From contig NZ_JANCPR020000022.1 in the NCBI RefSeq assembly GCF_028657195.3, positions 1 through 64,000 of the forward strand: a stretch of 64,000 nt of DNA. The letters run 5' to 3'. The DNA comes from Streptomyces iconiensis. Lineage in GTDB: Bacteria; Actinomycetota; Actinomycetes; Streptomycetales; Streptomycetaceae. The stretch's first letter is position 1. Every line of letters starts with the position of its first letter. A program made the translations under genes and the position numbers. The notes beneath the pieces were generated by a model. It saw only the letters and a program-made list of their open reading frames with translations. It made no database searches and was not told the origin of the DNA. Positions 25,708-34,665 of this stretch are shown piece by piece.

Positions 25708-26215
25708 GCGAAGAACGTACGGTCGGCGCGGGCGCCAGGTGCACCTGTGCGGGGAGCGACCATCAGATCGGGTGAACTGGTGTGCGCAGGCCGCGTGTTG
25801 ACAGGTCGCACGTGCTGGTGGGTGGTTTCGGGGCGCTGCGATGGGCCGGTGGCCGGCAGGGAAAGGGTGAGCGGCGTGAAGGGACGTGAAGAGAGGGGGC
25901 GCGGGCAGGGGCAACGGGGCCCGGTGCTGGTTCACTTGGCAGCGATGGCGGGCTGGTCTCCTCGAAGGTGCTTAGTCCGGCGGGGGGCGCGGGTAGGGCT
26001 GGGGGAGCGGCGGGGACCGAGTTCGGAGAATGGTTCTCTGGCAAGTGCTCCGCCGATAAGGTGTTATGTCGTCAGGTACACAGCGAGCAGGTACACAGCG
26101 AGATCGACAAGGCATCAACCAGCCATCGACAGACGGGGCACATGGGGCGGAACGCTGCGCAGCCGCGCCGGAGCCCGTTGGGGGCCACCGTGGTGGGGAC
26201 CCGGGGGAGGCGGAT
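25708..26215. other. intergenic region before the tad operon
   Basis: About 500 bases between divergent genes, with no convincing reading frame. It contains a perfect 15-base direct repeat (CAGGTACACAGCGAG at 26073-26087 and 26088-26102). The stretch near 26050-26070 (GATAAGGTGTTATGT) is relatively AT-rich and is a likely promoter for the pilus operon. Confidence 0.6.
26073..26102. repeat. 15-bp tandem direct repeat
   Basis: CAGGTACACAGCGAG occurs twice head to tail, about 114 bases before the first gene of the tad operon. It may be an activator-binding site or chance duplication. Confidence 0.7.
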
Positions 26216-27463
26216 GTGTCTACGGCGTTAGCGGTCACCAGCCACGACCACATGCTGGCCCCGCCCGACCGGCACACTCCGGGCGCCCATGTGTTCACGC
26301 CGCCGCAGGAGCAGTCGCTGGAGGCCGCGCTGGCCGAGACGCACGCGCTGCTGGAGCAGCACGGCTATCTCGTCGCCGTCTACCCGGCGACCCTGCCCAC
26401 CCCGTACCTCCACCGCCTGCACACCATCAGGGCGTTGCTGGAGAGCCAGCGGATCGCGCTGATGCCGGTGGCGCTGCCGCCGCTGGCCACGGGCGTGCTC
26501 GTACGGCAGTTGCGGCAGCTGTCGCTGTGCGACTTCACCCCGGGGGTGCTGGGCGCGGCGGCCCGGCTGCTGACGCACTACTTGTACGCGGGCGCCGTCC
26601 TCAACTCCGTGGCCAAGCTCGACCGCGTGCCCGTTTCACTCGGCTCGCACGCCAAGTCGTGGATGCCGGGCGCCCAGTTCGCCGTGCTCGCCGCCCCCAC
26701 CCCGGAACTGGTACGGCTGGGCGGTGAGGGGGCGCCGGGGCTGACGGGGCCGCAGTTCGCCACTCATCTCACCGTCGCGACCGGTCAGTTGGCCACCGAC
26801 TGGGTCACCGGGACGCTCGGTCCCCGCTGGCAGGTGGGTGAGGTTCACGAGGCGTACCTGCCGGAGGACTCGCCGGCCTGGTGGGGCACGGGAAAGCTGG
26901 TGGAGTTCGTCGCCGCGATCCCCGACGTATCCGTGCTCTACCAGTTGGTGTCCTCGGTACGCCGCGACGAGTGCCACTGGTGCGGGCTCGAACTCATCGG
27001 CGACCGCTGCGCGTTCTGCGCGGCCCCGGCGCCTCCCGTAACGCCCGCGCCCGCCCCTCCCGCCTCGTCGGCGGGCGCCGCTTCCACGGCCCTGTCGCAC
27101 ACCGCGCCGTCATACGCGCCCACGGCCCAGCAATTCGACGGCTCCCACGGCCAGGAGCCAGCCCCCGACCGCGACACCGGCGCCGGACACGACCGTGACC
27201 GTGACCGCGACCGCGACACCGACCTTGGCCCTGACCGCGACCCCGACACCGACGCCGGGCCGGGTTCCGGTTCCAGTTCCGGTTCTGGCCCCGGCCTCGA
27301 TCCGGATGCCGGCACCGGTGCTCACGCCGCCCATGGGTCAGGCTCCCCCAACGGTTCCGGCGCCGCCACCGGCGCCGCTTCCGCTTCAGCGCCCGAAACA
27401 TCCCCCGCTTCCCGTACGGGCGAAGCACCCGTCGTCGCCGACCCCCGAGGAATCCGTCGATGA
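26216..27463 (+). CDS. unknown protein with zinc-ribbon-like motif and disordered tail
   Basis: The 415-residue protein heads the tad operon. Residues 1-245 are globular (HLHTIRALLESQRIALMPVALPP and similar), then CHWCGLELIGDRCAFC (CxxC...CxxC, about 10 apart) looks like a small zinc ribbon. The last ~150 residues are Pro/Ala-rich, then an Asp/Arg repeat (DRDRDRDRD) and Gly/Ser tracts. GTG 26216 is preferred because GGGAGG precedes it; an ATG at 26066 is in frame but has no ribosome site. Its stop overlaps the CpaB start (ATGA, 27460-27463). Function unknown; linkage suggests a role in the pilus. Confidence 0.75.
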   Translation: MSTALAVTSHDHMLAPPDRHTPGAHVFTPPQEQSLEAALAETHALLEQHGYLVAVYPATLPTPYLHRLHTIRALLESQRIALMPVALPPLATGVLVRQLRQLSLCDFTPGVLGAAARLLTHYLYAGAVLNSVAKLDRVPVSLGSHAKSWMPGAQFAVLAAPTPELVRLGGEGAPGLTGPQFATHLTVATGQLATDWVTGTLGPRWQVGEVHEAYLPEDSPAWWGTGKLVEFVAAIPDVSVLYQLVSSVRRDECHWCGLELIGDRCAFCAAPAPPVTPAPAPPASSAGAASTALSHTAPSYAPTAQQFDGSHGQEPAPDRDTGAGHDRDRDRDRDTDLGPDRDPDTDAGPGSGSSSGSGPGLDPDAGTGAHAAHGSGSPNGSGAATGAASASAPETSPASRTGEAPVVADPRGIRR

Positions 27464-28200
27464 ACTCACGCCAGCGCCGCGGCGTCATACTGCTGGTCAT
27501 TTCGCTGCTGTGCGCGTTCGGCGCGTTCGCCGGAGTGCTCGCGGTGATCAGGAACGTGGAGTCCAAGGTGGGCAACGAGACGACGGCCTACGAGCTGAAG
27601 GAGGACGTGCCCGCCTACCGGGCGCTGGACGAGTCGCAGTTCACCAAGGTGTCCATGCCCGAGCGCTGGCTGCCGGAGACGGCCGTCACCGATCTGTCCG
27701 ACATCCGCCGCAAGATCGCCATCAATCCGCTGAAGAAGGGGTCGCTCCTCCAGTCCGACATGATGGCCAAGCGGCCCGAACTGGGCCCCGGCGAGCAGGA
27801 GATCGCCATCATGATCGACGCCGAGACCGGAGTCGCCGGCAAGATCAACCCCGGCAACAGGGTCAACATCTACGCCACCTTCGAGAGCGAGCAGCGTCCC
27901 GGTGCCAAGGGGGGCGGCGGCAAGACACCTTCCGAGTCCCGGGTCATCGTCAGCCAGGCCAAGGTCATCGACGTCGGCAAGCTCACCCCGCTCAAGGGCG
28001 ACGACGAGCGCGATGAGCGCGCCCGGCAGCGCGAGCGCGACGGTGTGCCCATCACCTTCGCGCTCAGCACGGTCGACGCGCAGCGTGTCGCCTACGCCGA
28101 GTCCTTCGCCGAACACGTACGTCTCGCACTCGTCGCGCCCGGCGACGACGCCGAGATCCCCGAGGACGACCGCACCTACACCCTCACCGGAGACAAGTGA
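27460..28200 (+). CDS. cpaB: Flp pilus assembly protein CpaB/RcpC (SAF domain)
   Basis: The 246-residue protein has one N-terminal membrane helix (GVILLVISLLCAFGAFAGVLAVI), then a SAF domain (YELKEDVPAYRALDESQFTKVSMPERWLP; INPLKKGSLLQSDMM) and a RcpC-like part (IMIDAETGVAGKINPGNRVNIYATF). CpaB is a periplasm-side or wall-side component of Tad/Flp pilus assembly. It overlaps the upstream gene by 4 bases. Confidence 0.9.
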   Translation: MNSRQRRGVILLVISLLCAFGAFAGVLAVIRNVESKVGNETTAYELKEDVPAYRALDESQFTKVSMPERWLPETAVTDLSDIRRKIAINPLKKGSLLQSDMMAKRPELGPGEQEIAIMIDAETGVAGKINPGNRVNIYATFESEQRPGAKGGGGKTPSESRVIVSQAKVIDVGKLTPLKGDDERDERARQRERDGVPITFALSTVDAQRVAYAESFAEHVRLALVAPGDDAEIPEDDRTYTLTGDK

Positions 28201-28218
28201 GGACAAGTGAGGCAGCCG

Positions 28219-30045
28219 ATGGTCACCCGCATCCAGCCAGCCGTCAGCGACCCTGACGCGGCACGTTCGGTCGTCACGCTGCTCAGCCAGCTCCCCGACT
28301 GCGAGCCCGTCCCGCCCGCCATCGACTCCACGCAGCTGCTCGACACCCTCACGCAGCAGGCCGCCGAATCCCTCGCCGACCTGCCCGAGGTCGTGCTCGT
28401 CCACGAACTGATCGGACCGCTGCCCGCGCTGGAGCTGATCCGCGAGGTGGCCCTCCGCTTCCCCGCCGTCGGCGTCATCCTCGCCACCCAGGACACCAGC
28501 CCGAGCCTGTTCTCCGCCGCCATGGACGCGGGAGCACGCGGTGTCGCCGGGCTGCCCCTGTCCTACGACGAGCTGGCTGCCCGCGTCGGAGCCGCCTCGG
28601 GGTGGAGTTCGGGCGTGCGCCGCCACCTCGAAGGGTTCGGCGGATACGGCGAAGGCGCGGCAGGGGCCGCCAGGAACGGAGCCGCGGCAGCGGGCAACGG
28701 CCTCGTGGTCGCGGTCACCGGGGCCAAGGGCGGCGTCGGCGTCACGCTCACAGCCGTCCAGCTCGCGCTCGCCGCCCGTGCCTCGGGCCGCAACGCCGCG
28801 CTGGTCGACATGGACCTCCAGGCGGGGGACGTCGCCTCCTACCTCGACGTACAGTTCCGCAGGTCCGTAGCCGATCTCGCGGGTATCAGGGACATCTCGC
28901 CGCGCGTACTCCAGGACGCGGTCTACACCCATGAATCCGGCCTCGGGCTGCTCCTCGCACCGGGTGAGGGCGAGCGTGGCGAGGAGGTGGACGAGCGCGC
29001 GGCGCGGCAGATCATCAACGCCATGCGAGCGCGCTTCGAGGTCGTCGTCATCGACTGCGGCACCCAGATGCACTCAGCGAACGCCGCCGTGGTCGAAATG
29101 GCGGACAGCGCCCTGTTGTTGACCACGCCCGACGTGGTGTCCGTACGGGGTGCGAAGCGCATGGTGCGGCTGTGGGAACGACTCCAGGTGCGTAAGGCGG
29201 AGGAGACGCTCACGGTCGTCAACCGGGCCTCCCGGCACACCGAGATCCAGCCGCAGCTCATCGCCCGTATCACCGGCACACTCGTCGCCGGCACCACCGT
29301 GCCCGCGAACTTCAAGGAGTTGCAGTCCGCCGTGGACGCGGGCCGCATGCAGGACCTCGACCCGAAGGGCACGGTGCGGCAGGCCCTGTGGTCGCTCGCC
29401 GGTGAACTGGGGCTCGTCGCGCCCGGCGAGAACGGAGCGGGCGGCAGAGGCCGGCGCGGGAGGCAGGCCAAGGCGGGCAAGGGCGGGGGCGACCCGGCTG
29501 CCGGCCCCAAGTCGCTGCCCGAGGGCGGCTCGACCAGCGGTCCCCAGCACGCGGCGCTGCCCCCCGGCCCTTCGTCGCACCGCGCGGGCCCGCCGTCGCA
29601 CCGCGCGGGAGCGCGTTTCGGGTCGGACCGTGGCGCGGTCGCCTTCGTACGCCGCCGGCTGGCGCCACCCCCGCAGGAGGGCGGAGACAGGGGCTCACTC
29701 TCCGTGGAGTTCGCCGGGATGGCGCCTCTCGTGCTCGTCGTGCTCACGCTGCTGTGGCAGTGCGTGCTGATCGGCTACACGTTCTCCCTCGCGGGCAACG
29801 CCGCCGACGAGGCAGCACGCGCCGCGACCGGCGCCGCCGCCTACGGGGACCCGCAGGGCGCCTGCGAGTCGGCGGCCCGCGAGCACCTGCCCGCCAAGTG
29901 GCGCGACGGCTCCACGGTGAGCTGCGCGCTCGGCGGCAACGTATGGAAGGCGGACGTCGACCTGAAGACCCCGATCCTCTTCCCGGGCGCCGCGGGCCTC
30001 CCGTTCACGGTGAACGGCGAAGCGGGCGCGGCGGAGGAGGGGTGA
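28219..30045 (+). CDS. CpaE/TadZ-type ATPase fused to a TadE-like pseudopilin
   Basis: The protein has 608 residues from ATG 28219 (preferred: GAGG precedes it and MVTRIQPAV is the natural start; GTG 28207 is in frame). Residues ~1-140 are a receiver-like domain and ~155-400 a MinD/CpaE ATPase (VTGAKGGVGVTLTAVQLALAA, a variant Walker A; ALVDMDLQAGD; VVVIDCGTQ). After a ~75-residue disordered linker comes RGSLSVEFAGMAPLVLVVLTLL, a TadE-type prepilin segment: Gly492 then Glu at +5. CpaE localises the pilus machine; TadE is a minor pilin. Finding both in one chain suggests cleavage by prepilin peptidase releases the two parts. Residue numbers are from ATG 28219. Confidence 0.85.
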   Translation: MVTRIQPAVSDPDAARSVVTLLSQLPDCEPVPPAIDSTQLLDTLTQQAAESLADLPEVVLVHELIGPLPALELIREVALRFPAVGVILATQDTSPSLFSAAMDAGARGVAGLPLSYDELAARVGAASGWSSGVRRHLEGFGGYGEGAAGAARNGAAAAGNGLVVAVTGAKGGVGVTLTAVQLALAARASGRNAALVDMDLQAGDVASYLDVQFRRSVADLAGIRDISPRVLQDAVYTHESGLGLLLAPGEGERGEEVDERAARQIINAMRARFEVVVIDCGTQMHSANAAVVEMADSALLLTTPDVVSVRGAKRMVRLWERLQVRKAEETLTVVNRASRHTEIQPQLIARITGTLVAGTTVPANFKELQSAVDAGRMQDLDPKGTVRQALWSLAGELGLVAPGENGAGGRGRRGRQAKAGKGGGDPAAGPKSLPEGGSTSGPQHAALPPGPSSHRAGPPSHRAGARFGSDRGAVAFVRRRLAPPPQEGGDRGSLSVEFAGMAPLVLVVLTLLWQCVLIGYTFSLAGNAADEAARAATGAAAYGDPQGACESAAREHLPAKWRDGSTVSCALGGNVWKADVDLKTPILFPGAAGLPFTVNGEAGAAEEG

Positions 30046-30048
30046 GCG

Positions 30049-30591
30049 ATGCGCGGCGAGCGGAAGCGGACACGTGCCGGACGCCTGGGCGTATGTGCCG
30101 GACGCCTCGGCTTACGTGCCGGGCGCCCGGGCTCAGGTGCCGGGCGGCTGGACAAGGGTGGGGACAGAGGCGGCGGCAGAGGCGGGGGCGGGCATCCGGC
30201 CAGATGTACGGACGGACGGCGGCCGTCCCGGGAGGGGGACAGGGACAGGGACAGGGGATCGAGCGCGCTCGAATTCGCCGGGATGCTGCCGCTCCTGCTG
30301 CTGGTCGCCGTCGCGGCCATCCAGCTCGGGATCGCCGGCTACGCCGTGCAGCAGGCGGGTACGGGTGCCCGCGCGGCGGCGCGGGTGGCCTCGCAGGAGG
30401 ACATCGCGGGGGAGTACGCGGCGAGCGGCAGGGCGGCCATGTCCAACTGGACGGCGGCGCGCAGCAGTTTCGCGCTGGGCGGCGGTGGCGAGGAGGTGGA
30501 GGTGACCACGACCGTGACGATCCCGTCCCTCGTCCCCGGCATCGACAGCTTCGGCGAGGCGTCGCGCTCCGCGACGATGCCCCGCGACTGA
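30049..30591 (+). CDS. TadE-family pseudopilin
   Basis: The 180-residue protein has a long basic Gly/Arg-rich leader (repeats of AGRLG/AGRPG type, ~1-65), then RGSSALEFAGMLPLLLLVAVAAIQLGIAGYAV with Gly70 and Glu75 in the +5 position: a prepilin-peptidase site and membrane helix. The ~75-residue exposed domain follows (Ala-rich, then beta). It is probably a minor pilin of the Tad pilus. The leader is far longer than usual, so an internal start is possible, but none has a better ribosome site than ATG 30049 (GGAGGGG). Confidence 0.85.
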   Translation: MRGERKRTRAGRLGVCAGRLGLRAGRPGSGAGRLDKGGDRGGGRGGGGHPARCTDGRRPSREGDRDRDRGSSALEFAGMLPLLLLVAVAAIQLGIAGYAVQQAGTGARAAARVASQEDIAGEYAASGRAAMSNWTAARSSFALGGGGEEVEVTTTVTIPSLVPGIDSFGEASRSATMPRD

Positions 30592-30787
30592 CCCCGATTC
30601 CGGGCCCGTTTCCCGGGGCGTTTCCCAGGCCGGGCCTCTGTCCGGGCCCCGTACAGGGCCTCGGCCCGTCCCCCGGACCGCCCTCCGGCCCGTCCCCAGG
30701 ACAGGCCCCAGGGGAGGCCGCACCGACAGGCCCCCGCCATCCGTACACCGACCCGGCACTCTGGCCCCACCCGAGAGGAGGCCGACC
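30592..30787. other. GC-rich spacer in the tad operon
   Basis: A 196-base gap with repeated short GGCCCG/CGGGCC and CCCCGTACAGGGCC-like elements that could fold; there is no start-stop frame with a ribosome site. It may act as mRNA-processing or attenuating structure between tadE and cpaF. Confidence 0.4.
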
Positions 30788-32140
30788 ATGAGCCTGCGCT
30801 CCCGTATCACCGCGCACGAAAGCGCCGCCCAGAACACCGGAGGCCCCACCGACAGCACCAGCCATCTCGTGTCGGCCTACCGCTCCAAGCTGCTGGAGGA
30901 GATCGACCTCGCGGAGATGTCGGCGCTCAGCCCCTCCGAGCGCCGCGCCCGGCTCGAACGGGTACTGGGCCACATCATCAGCCGCGAGGGTCCGGTCCTG
31001 GCGACCCAGGACCGTACGCTCCTCATCCGGCGCGTGGTCGACGAGGCCCTCGGGCTCGGGGTGCTCGAACCGCTTCTCGAAGACGGTTCCATCACCGAGA
31101 TCATGGTCAACGGGCCCGACCAGATCTTCGTCGAGCGCGGCGGCAGGGTCGAACAGGTCCCCGTACGCTTCGCGTCCAACGAGCAGTTGATGCAGACCAT
31201 CGAGCGCATCGTCTCCACCGTCAACCGCCGCGTGGACGAGTCGAATCCGATGGTCGACGCGCGGCTGCCCTCGGGCGAGCGCGTCAACGTCATCATCCCG
31301 CCGCTCTCCCTGACCGGCGCCACCCTCACCATCCGGCGCTTCCCGCGCGCCTACACGCTGCGCGAGCTGATCGCGCTGGGCACGCTCGACGAGCACATGC
31401 TCTCGCTGCTGTCCGGCCTGATCAGGGCCCGTTTCAACCTGATCGTCTCGGGCGGTACCGGCAGCGGCAAGACGACGCTGCTCAACGCGCTGTCCGCGCT
31501 GATCCCGGAGACCGAGCGCATCATCACCGTCGAGGACGCCGCCGAACTCCAGCTCCAGCAGCAGCACGTCATCCGGCTGGAGACGCGTCCTGCGAACGTC
31601 GAGGGCAAGGGGCAGATCACCGTACGCGATCTCGTACGCAACTCCCTGCGCATGCGCCCCGACCGCATCATCGTCGGCGAGGTGCGCGGCGGCGAGACCC
31701 TCGACATGCTCCAGGCCATGTCCACAGGGCACGACGGCTCGCTGGCCACCGTGCACGCCAACAGCGCCGAGGACGCGCTGATGCGGCTCCAGACGCTCGC
31801 CTCCATGTCGGAGGTCGAGGTGCCGTTCGCCGCGCTCCAGGACCAGATCAACTCCGCCGTCGACGTCATCATCCAGCTCGCGCGGCTCGCCGACGGCTCC
31901 CGCAAGATCGTGGAGATCACGATCCTCGCCTCGCACGGGCGCGAGACCTTCCAGATCGCCACCGTTTCGCGCTTCGCGGCCCGGCCGATGTCGGCCGACG
32001 GGCGCGTGCACGGCACGTTCGAACACCTGCCCCTGCCCCGTCGTATCGCCGACCGGCTCTACATGGCCAGTGAGCCCGTGCCCCCGGCGTTCGGCGTCGC
32101 GCACTCGGCCGATGAGCTGGCCACCAGAGAGGCGGTCTGA
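30788..32140 (+). CDS. tadA: Tad pilus secretion ATPase CpaF/TadA
   Basis: The 450-residue type II/IV secretion ATPase powers Tad pilus assembly at the membrane. Walker A is GGTGSGKTTLLNAL with Lys228; RIITVEDAAELQL is the Asp box; MRPDRIIVGEVRGGETLDMLQAMSTGHDGSLATVHANS is the Walker B plus His box. The N-terminal all-alpha domain (SPSERRARLERVLGHIISREG) is typical for CpaF. ATG 30788 follows GAGAGGAGG. TadB begins 2 bases after the stop. Confidence 0.96.
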   Translation: MSLRSRITAHESAAQNTGGPTDSTSHLVSAYRSKLLEEIDLAEMSALSPSERRARLERVLGHIISREGPVLATQDRTLLIRRVVDEALGLGVLEPLLEDGSITEIMVNGPDQIFVERGGRVEQVPVRFASNEQLMQTIERIVSTVNRRVDESNPMVDARLPSGERVNVIIPPLSLTGATLTIRRFPRAYTLRELIALGTLDEHMLSLLSGLIRARFNLIVSGGTGSGKTTLLNALSALIPETERIITVEDAAELQLQQQHVIRLETRPANVEGKGQITVRDLVRNSLRMRPDRIIVGEVRGGETLDMLQAMSTGHDGSLATVHANSAEDALMRLQTLASMSEVEVPFAALQDQINSAVDVIIQLARLADGSRKIVEITILASHGRETFQIATVSRFAARPMSADGRVHGTFEHLPLPRRIADRLYMASEPVPPAFGVAHSADELATREAV

Positions 32141-32142
32141 CG

Positions 32143-33093
32143 TTGGGAACCACCGCACAGTTCGCCCTCGGCGCCACCCTGGTGACCGGCGCGCTCGCCA
32201 CCCTCGGCGTGCTGACGTACGCCTCAGGACGTGCGCGCCGCCAGGCTCTCATCGACCGGCTCAGCGGACTTGAGGGCACCGGTGTCGAACTCGCCGGCGG
32301 CACCTCACGCCGCCGCTTCGCCGGCATCGACCGCCGGCTGCGCGCCACAGGGCCAGGGCGGCGCCTCCAGGCGAAGCTGGCCGCGACGGGGCTCGACGTG
32401 TCGGCGGGCGAGTTCTTCGTCTACATGGCGGGGCTCGTCGCCGTGCTGTGGATGCTGGCCTCGTCCGTGCTCGCGCCGTTCTTCGGGCCCATCGCCGGGC
32501 TCGTCGGCGTCTTCGCCGCCAACGCGTTCCTCAACTACCAGCGCCAGCGCCGCACCGAACAGTTCATCAACCAGCTCCCCGAGCTGTCCCGCATCCTCGC
32601 CAACGCCACCTCCGCCGGCCTCGCGCTCCGCACGGCGTTGGGCATGGCAGCGGAGGAACTGGAGGCACCGGCGGGGGACGAGCTGACGATCGTCACGAAT
32701 CAGCTCGCCGTCGGCCGCTCGATCGACGACGCGCTGAACGAGCTGGCCGAACGGCTGCCCTCGCGCGAACTGGTCGTCCTCGTCACCACCCTCGTACTCT
32801 CCAACCGCGCGGGCGGCACCATCGTCGGTTCCCTGCGCAACCTCACCTCCACGCTGGAGGAGCGCAAGGAGACCCGGCGCGAGGTCCGCACCATGCTCGC
32901 GGAGGTCAACGCCACCGCGTTCACCATCCCGCTGCTCGGGCTCGGCGCGATGCTCATGATGAACTCGATGATGCCCGGCGCCCTCGCCCGCGTCACCGGA
33001 TCCCCCATAGGACAGGTCGCCATGGTGATCGCCGTGGGCCTCTTCGCCACCGGCTTCCTCGTCATCAGGCGCCTCGGCAGAATCGAGGTGTGA
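32143..33093 (+). CDS. tadB: Tad pilus membrane protein TadB (type II secretion F domain)
   Basis: The 316-residue protein has an N-terminal helix, a second pair of helices (FFVYMAGLVAVLWMLASSVLAPFFGP), the cytoplasmic T2SSF domain (LPELSRILANATSAGLALRTALGMAAEEL; ERLPSRELVVLVTTLVLSNRAGG) and a C-terminal helix pair. It forms the inner-membrane platform with TadC. The start is TTG 32143, adjacent to the tadA stop. Confidence 0.93.
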   Translation: MGTTAQFALGATLVTGALATLGVLTYASGRARRQALIDRLSGLEGTGVELAGGTSRRRFAGIDRRLRATGPGRRLQAKLAATGLDVSAGEFFVYMAGLVAVLWMLASSVLAPFFGPIAGLVGVFAANAFLNYQRQRRTEQFINQLPELSRILANATSAGLALRTALGMAAEELEAPAGDELTIVTNQLAVGRSIDDALNELAERLPSRELVVLVTTLVLSNRAGGTIVGSLRNLTSTLEERKETRREVRTMLAEVNATAFTIPLLGLGAMLMMNSMMPGALARVTGSPIGQVAMVIAVGLFATGFLVIRRLGRIEV

Positions 33094-33096
33094 GCC

Positions 33097-33987
33097 GTGG
33101 TCGCTCTGGGACTCGCCGCGCTGTTCGGCTTCGCCGTCTACGGCATCTTCGCGGGCGTCCGCATGTACCGGGCCGAGACCAGGCTCCCGCCCGACCTCGC
33201 CGTCGCCCTGGAGGTCGGCGCCACCCGCACCACCGGCGCCGACGCCGCCGTCGACCGCCTCGGCATGCGCCTCGCACCGCTGGTGCTGCGGCTCATGGGC
33301 CCCAAGCAGGTCGACAGGAAACGCCGCAAGATCGACCAGGCCGGCAACCCCGGCGGCCTGACCCTCCAGCGCTACGCCGCACGCCGCGCCGTCTTCGGCG
33401 CCTTCGGCCTCCTCATGGCCCTCGTCGGCCTCTCAGCGGACAGCCTCTTCTTCACCGCGCTGGTGCTCGCCTTCGGCTGGTTCGCCGCCGACCTCGGCAT
33501 CTGGCAGGCCATCAAGGACCGCAAACGCGTCATCGAACGCACCCTGCCCGACTTCCTCGACGTCCTCGCCGTCGTCGTCTCGGCCGGCCTCGGCTTCCGC
33601 CAGGCCCTCGAACGCGTAGCCGACCGCTACCAGGGCCCCTGGGCCGACGAACTCCGCATCACCCTGCGTCAGATGGACATGGGCGTCAGCCGCCGCCAGG
33701 CATTCGACGAACTGCGCAAACGCAACGCCAGCGAACAGGTCGACCAGTTCGTCACCGCACTCCAACAGGGCGAGGAACTCGGCGCCCCCATCGCCGACAC
33801 CCTCATCCAAATCGCCACCGACATGCGCCGCACCGACGCCCAGAACGCCCGCCGCAAAGCCGCCAAAACAGTCCCCAAGGCCACCATGACCACCATCGCC
33901 TTCCTCCTCCCCGGCACGCTGATCCTTATCGTGGCGACGTTTATTCTGGGGTCGGACACGGATTTGGGGTCGGTGTTGGGGGGCTAG
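33097..33987 (+). CDS. tadC: Tad pilus membrane protein TadC (type II secretion F domain)
   Basis: The 296-residue protein is the partner of TadB: an N-terminal helix, T2SSF domain (LPDFLDVLAVVVSAGLGFRQALERVADRY; FDELRKRNASEQVDQFVTALQQGEELGAPIADTLIQIA) and C-terminal helix (TIAFLLPGTLILIVATFIL). The start is GTG 33097, three bases after the tadB stop. It ends the first pilus block and converges on the secreted-protein gene with a 16-base gap. Confidence 0.93.
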   Translation: MVALGLAALFGFAVYGIFAGVRMYRAETRLPPDLAVALEVGATRTTGADAAVDRLGMRLAPLVLRLMGPKQVDRKRRKIDQAGNPGGLTLQRYAARRAVFGAFGLLMALVGLSADSLFFTALVLAFGWFAADLGIWQAIKDRKRVIERTLPDFLDVLAVVVSAGLGFRQALERVADRYQGPWADELRITLRQMDMGVSRRQAFDELRKRNASEQVDQFVTALQQGEELGAPIADTLIQIATDMRRTDAQNARRKAAKTVPKATMTTIAFLLPGTLILIVATFILGSDTDLGSVLGG

Positions 33988-34003
33988 CTGTGCGGCCCGC
34001 TTC

Positions 34004-34630
34004 TTACGATGTGTGGCCGAGCGGCGGAGAGATCCGCAGGGTGCCTTTGGGGAGGGTGTTGGCGCCTTTGCACTTGAAGTGCTTCTGAGAGAGCTTCCTG
34101 GTCACCTGTGCGGTGAGGTCGACTAGGTCTTGTGTCGCCTGATCGACGGTATTGGCTGGCGCATACTCTCGGTTGGCGGTGTCCGCGCTCGTCACGACGG
34201 AAACCGTCGCATCGGGGTCTTCCTTGCCAGGGCAAGGGACATAAAGGAGGACTGAGCCTTCGTCCTTGAGCCTGCCGAACGCGTTACCCCAAGTGACCCT
34301 GCGGTCCGCATTCTCAAGGATCTCGTCTCGCTGAGCGCCCCCTCCGCTCGGGTACCTTGTGCCGACCACAACGGTGTCGTCCCCCAACCGGATCTCGCAC
34401 GTCGCAGACCGGGACGGCGGAGTTGGCTTCGGGAAATCTCGGGAATCCTCACGGAATTCGCCCTCACGAGAGGACATAAGCCCCTGAACGCGGTCCCCCT
34501 CGACGTATCCTCCACACAAGGTTTCCGGAACTTTCGTCTCCACATCGAAGACGCCTTGGCCCCAGAGGACTGTGCCGGTGACAGCGATGGCGACCACGCC
34601 GATCGTGATATACGCATTGCGACGTGGCAT
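34004..34630 (-). CDS. membrane-anchored exported protein of the WXG-like cassette
   Basis: The 208-residue protein has an N-terminal helix (AYITIGVVAIAVTGTVLWG) and an extracellular domain with Cys pairs (ETLCGGYVEGD; ATCEIRLGDDTVVVGT; LLYVPCPGKED). No lipobox is present, so it is a single-pass anchor or uncleaved signal. ATG 34630 is preferred (GAAGAG upstream); ATG 34663, two bases after the upstream stop, is a coupled alternative. Codon use is more AT-rich than its surroundings. I do not recognise the family. Confidence 0.65.
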   Translation of the reverse strand: MPRRNAYITIGVVAIAVTGTVLWGQGVFDVETKVPETLCGGYVEGDRVQGLMSSREGEFREDSRDFPKPTPPSRSATCEIRLGDDTVVVGTRYPSGGGAQRDEILENADRRVTWGNAFGRLKDEGSVLLYVPCPGKEDPDATVSVVTSADTANREYAPANTVDQATQDLVDLTAQVTRKLSQKHFKCKGANTLPKGTLRISPPLGHTS

Positions 34631-34665
34631 GTGATTCTCTTCGGTTGTCCGGTGGATTTCCATCT

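Noticed and set aside
25708..25935. N-terminal extension of the Rpn-like protein to 25935
   Set aside because: Pro/His/Arg-rich and unlike the rest of the protein; start at 25707 gives a sound domain boundary.
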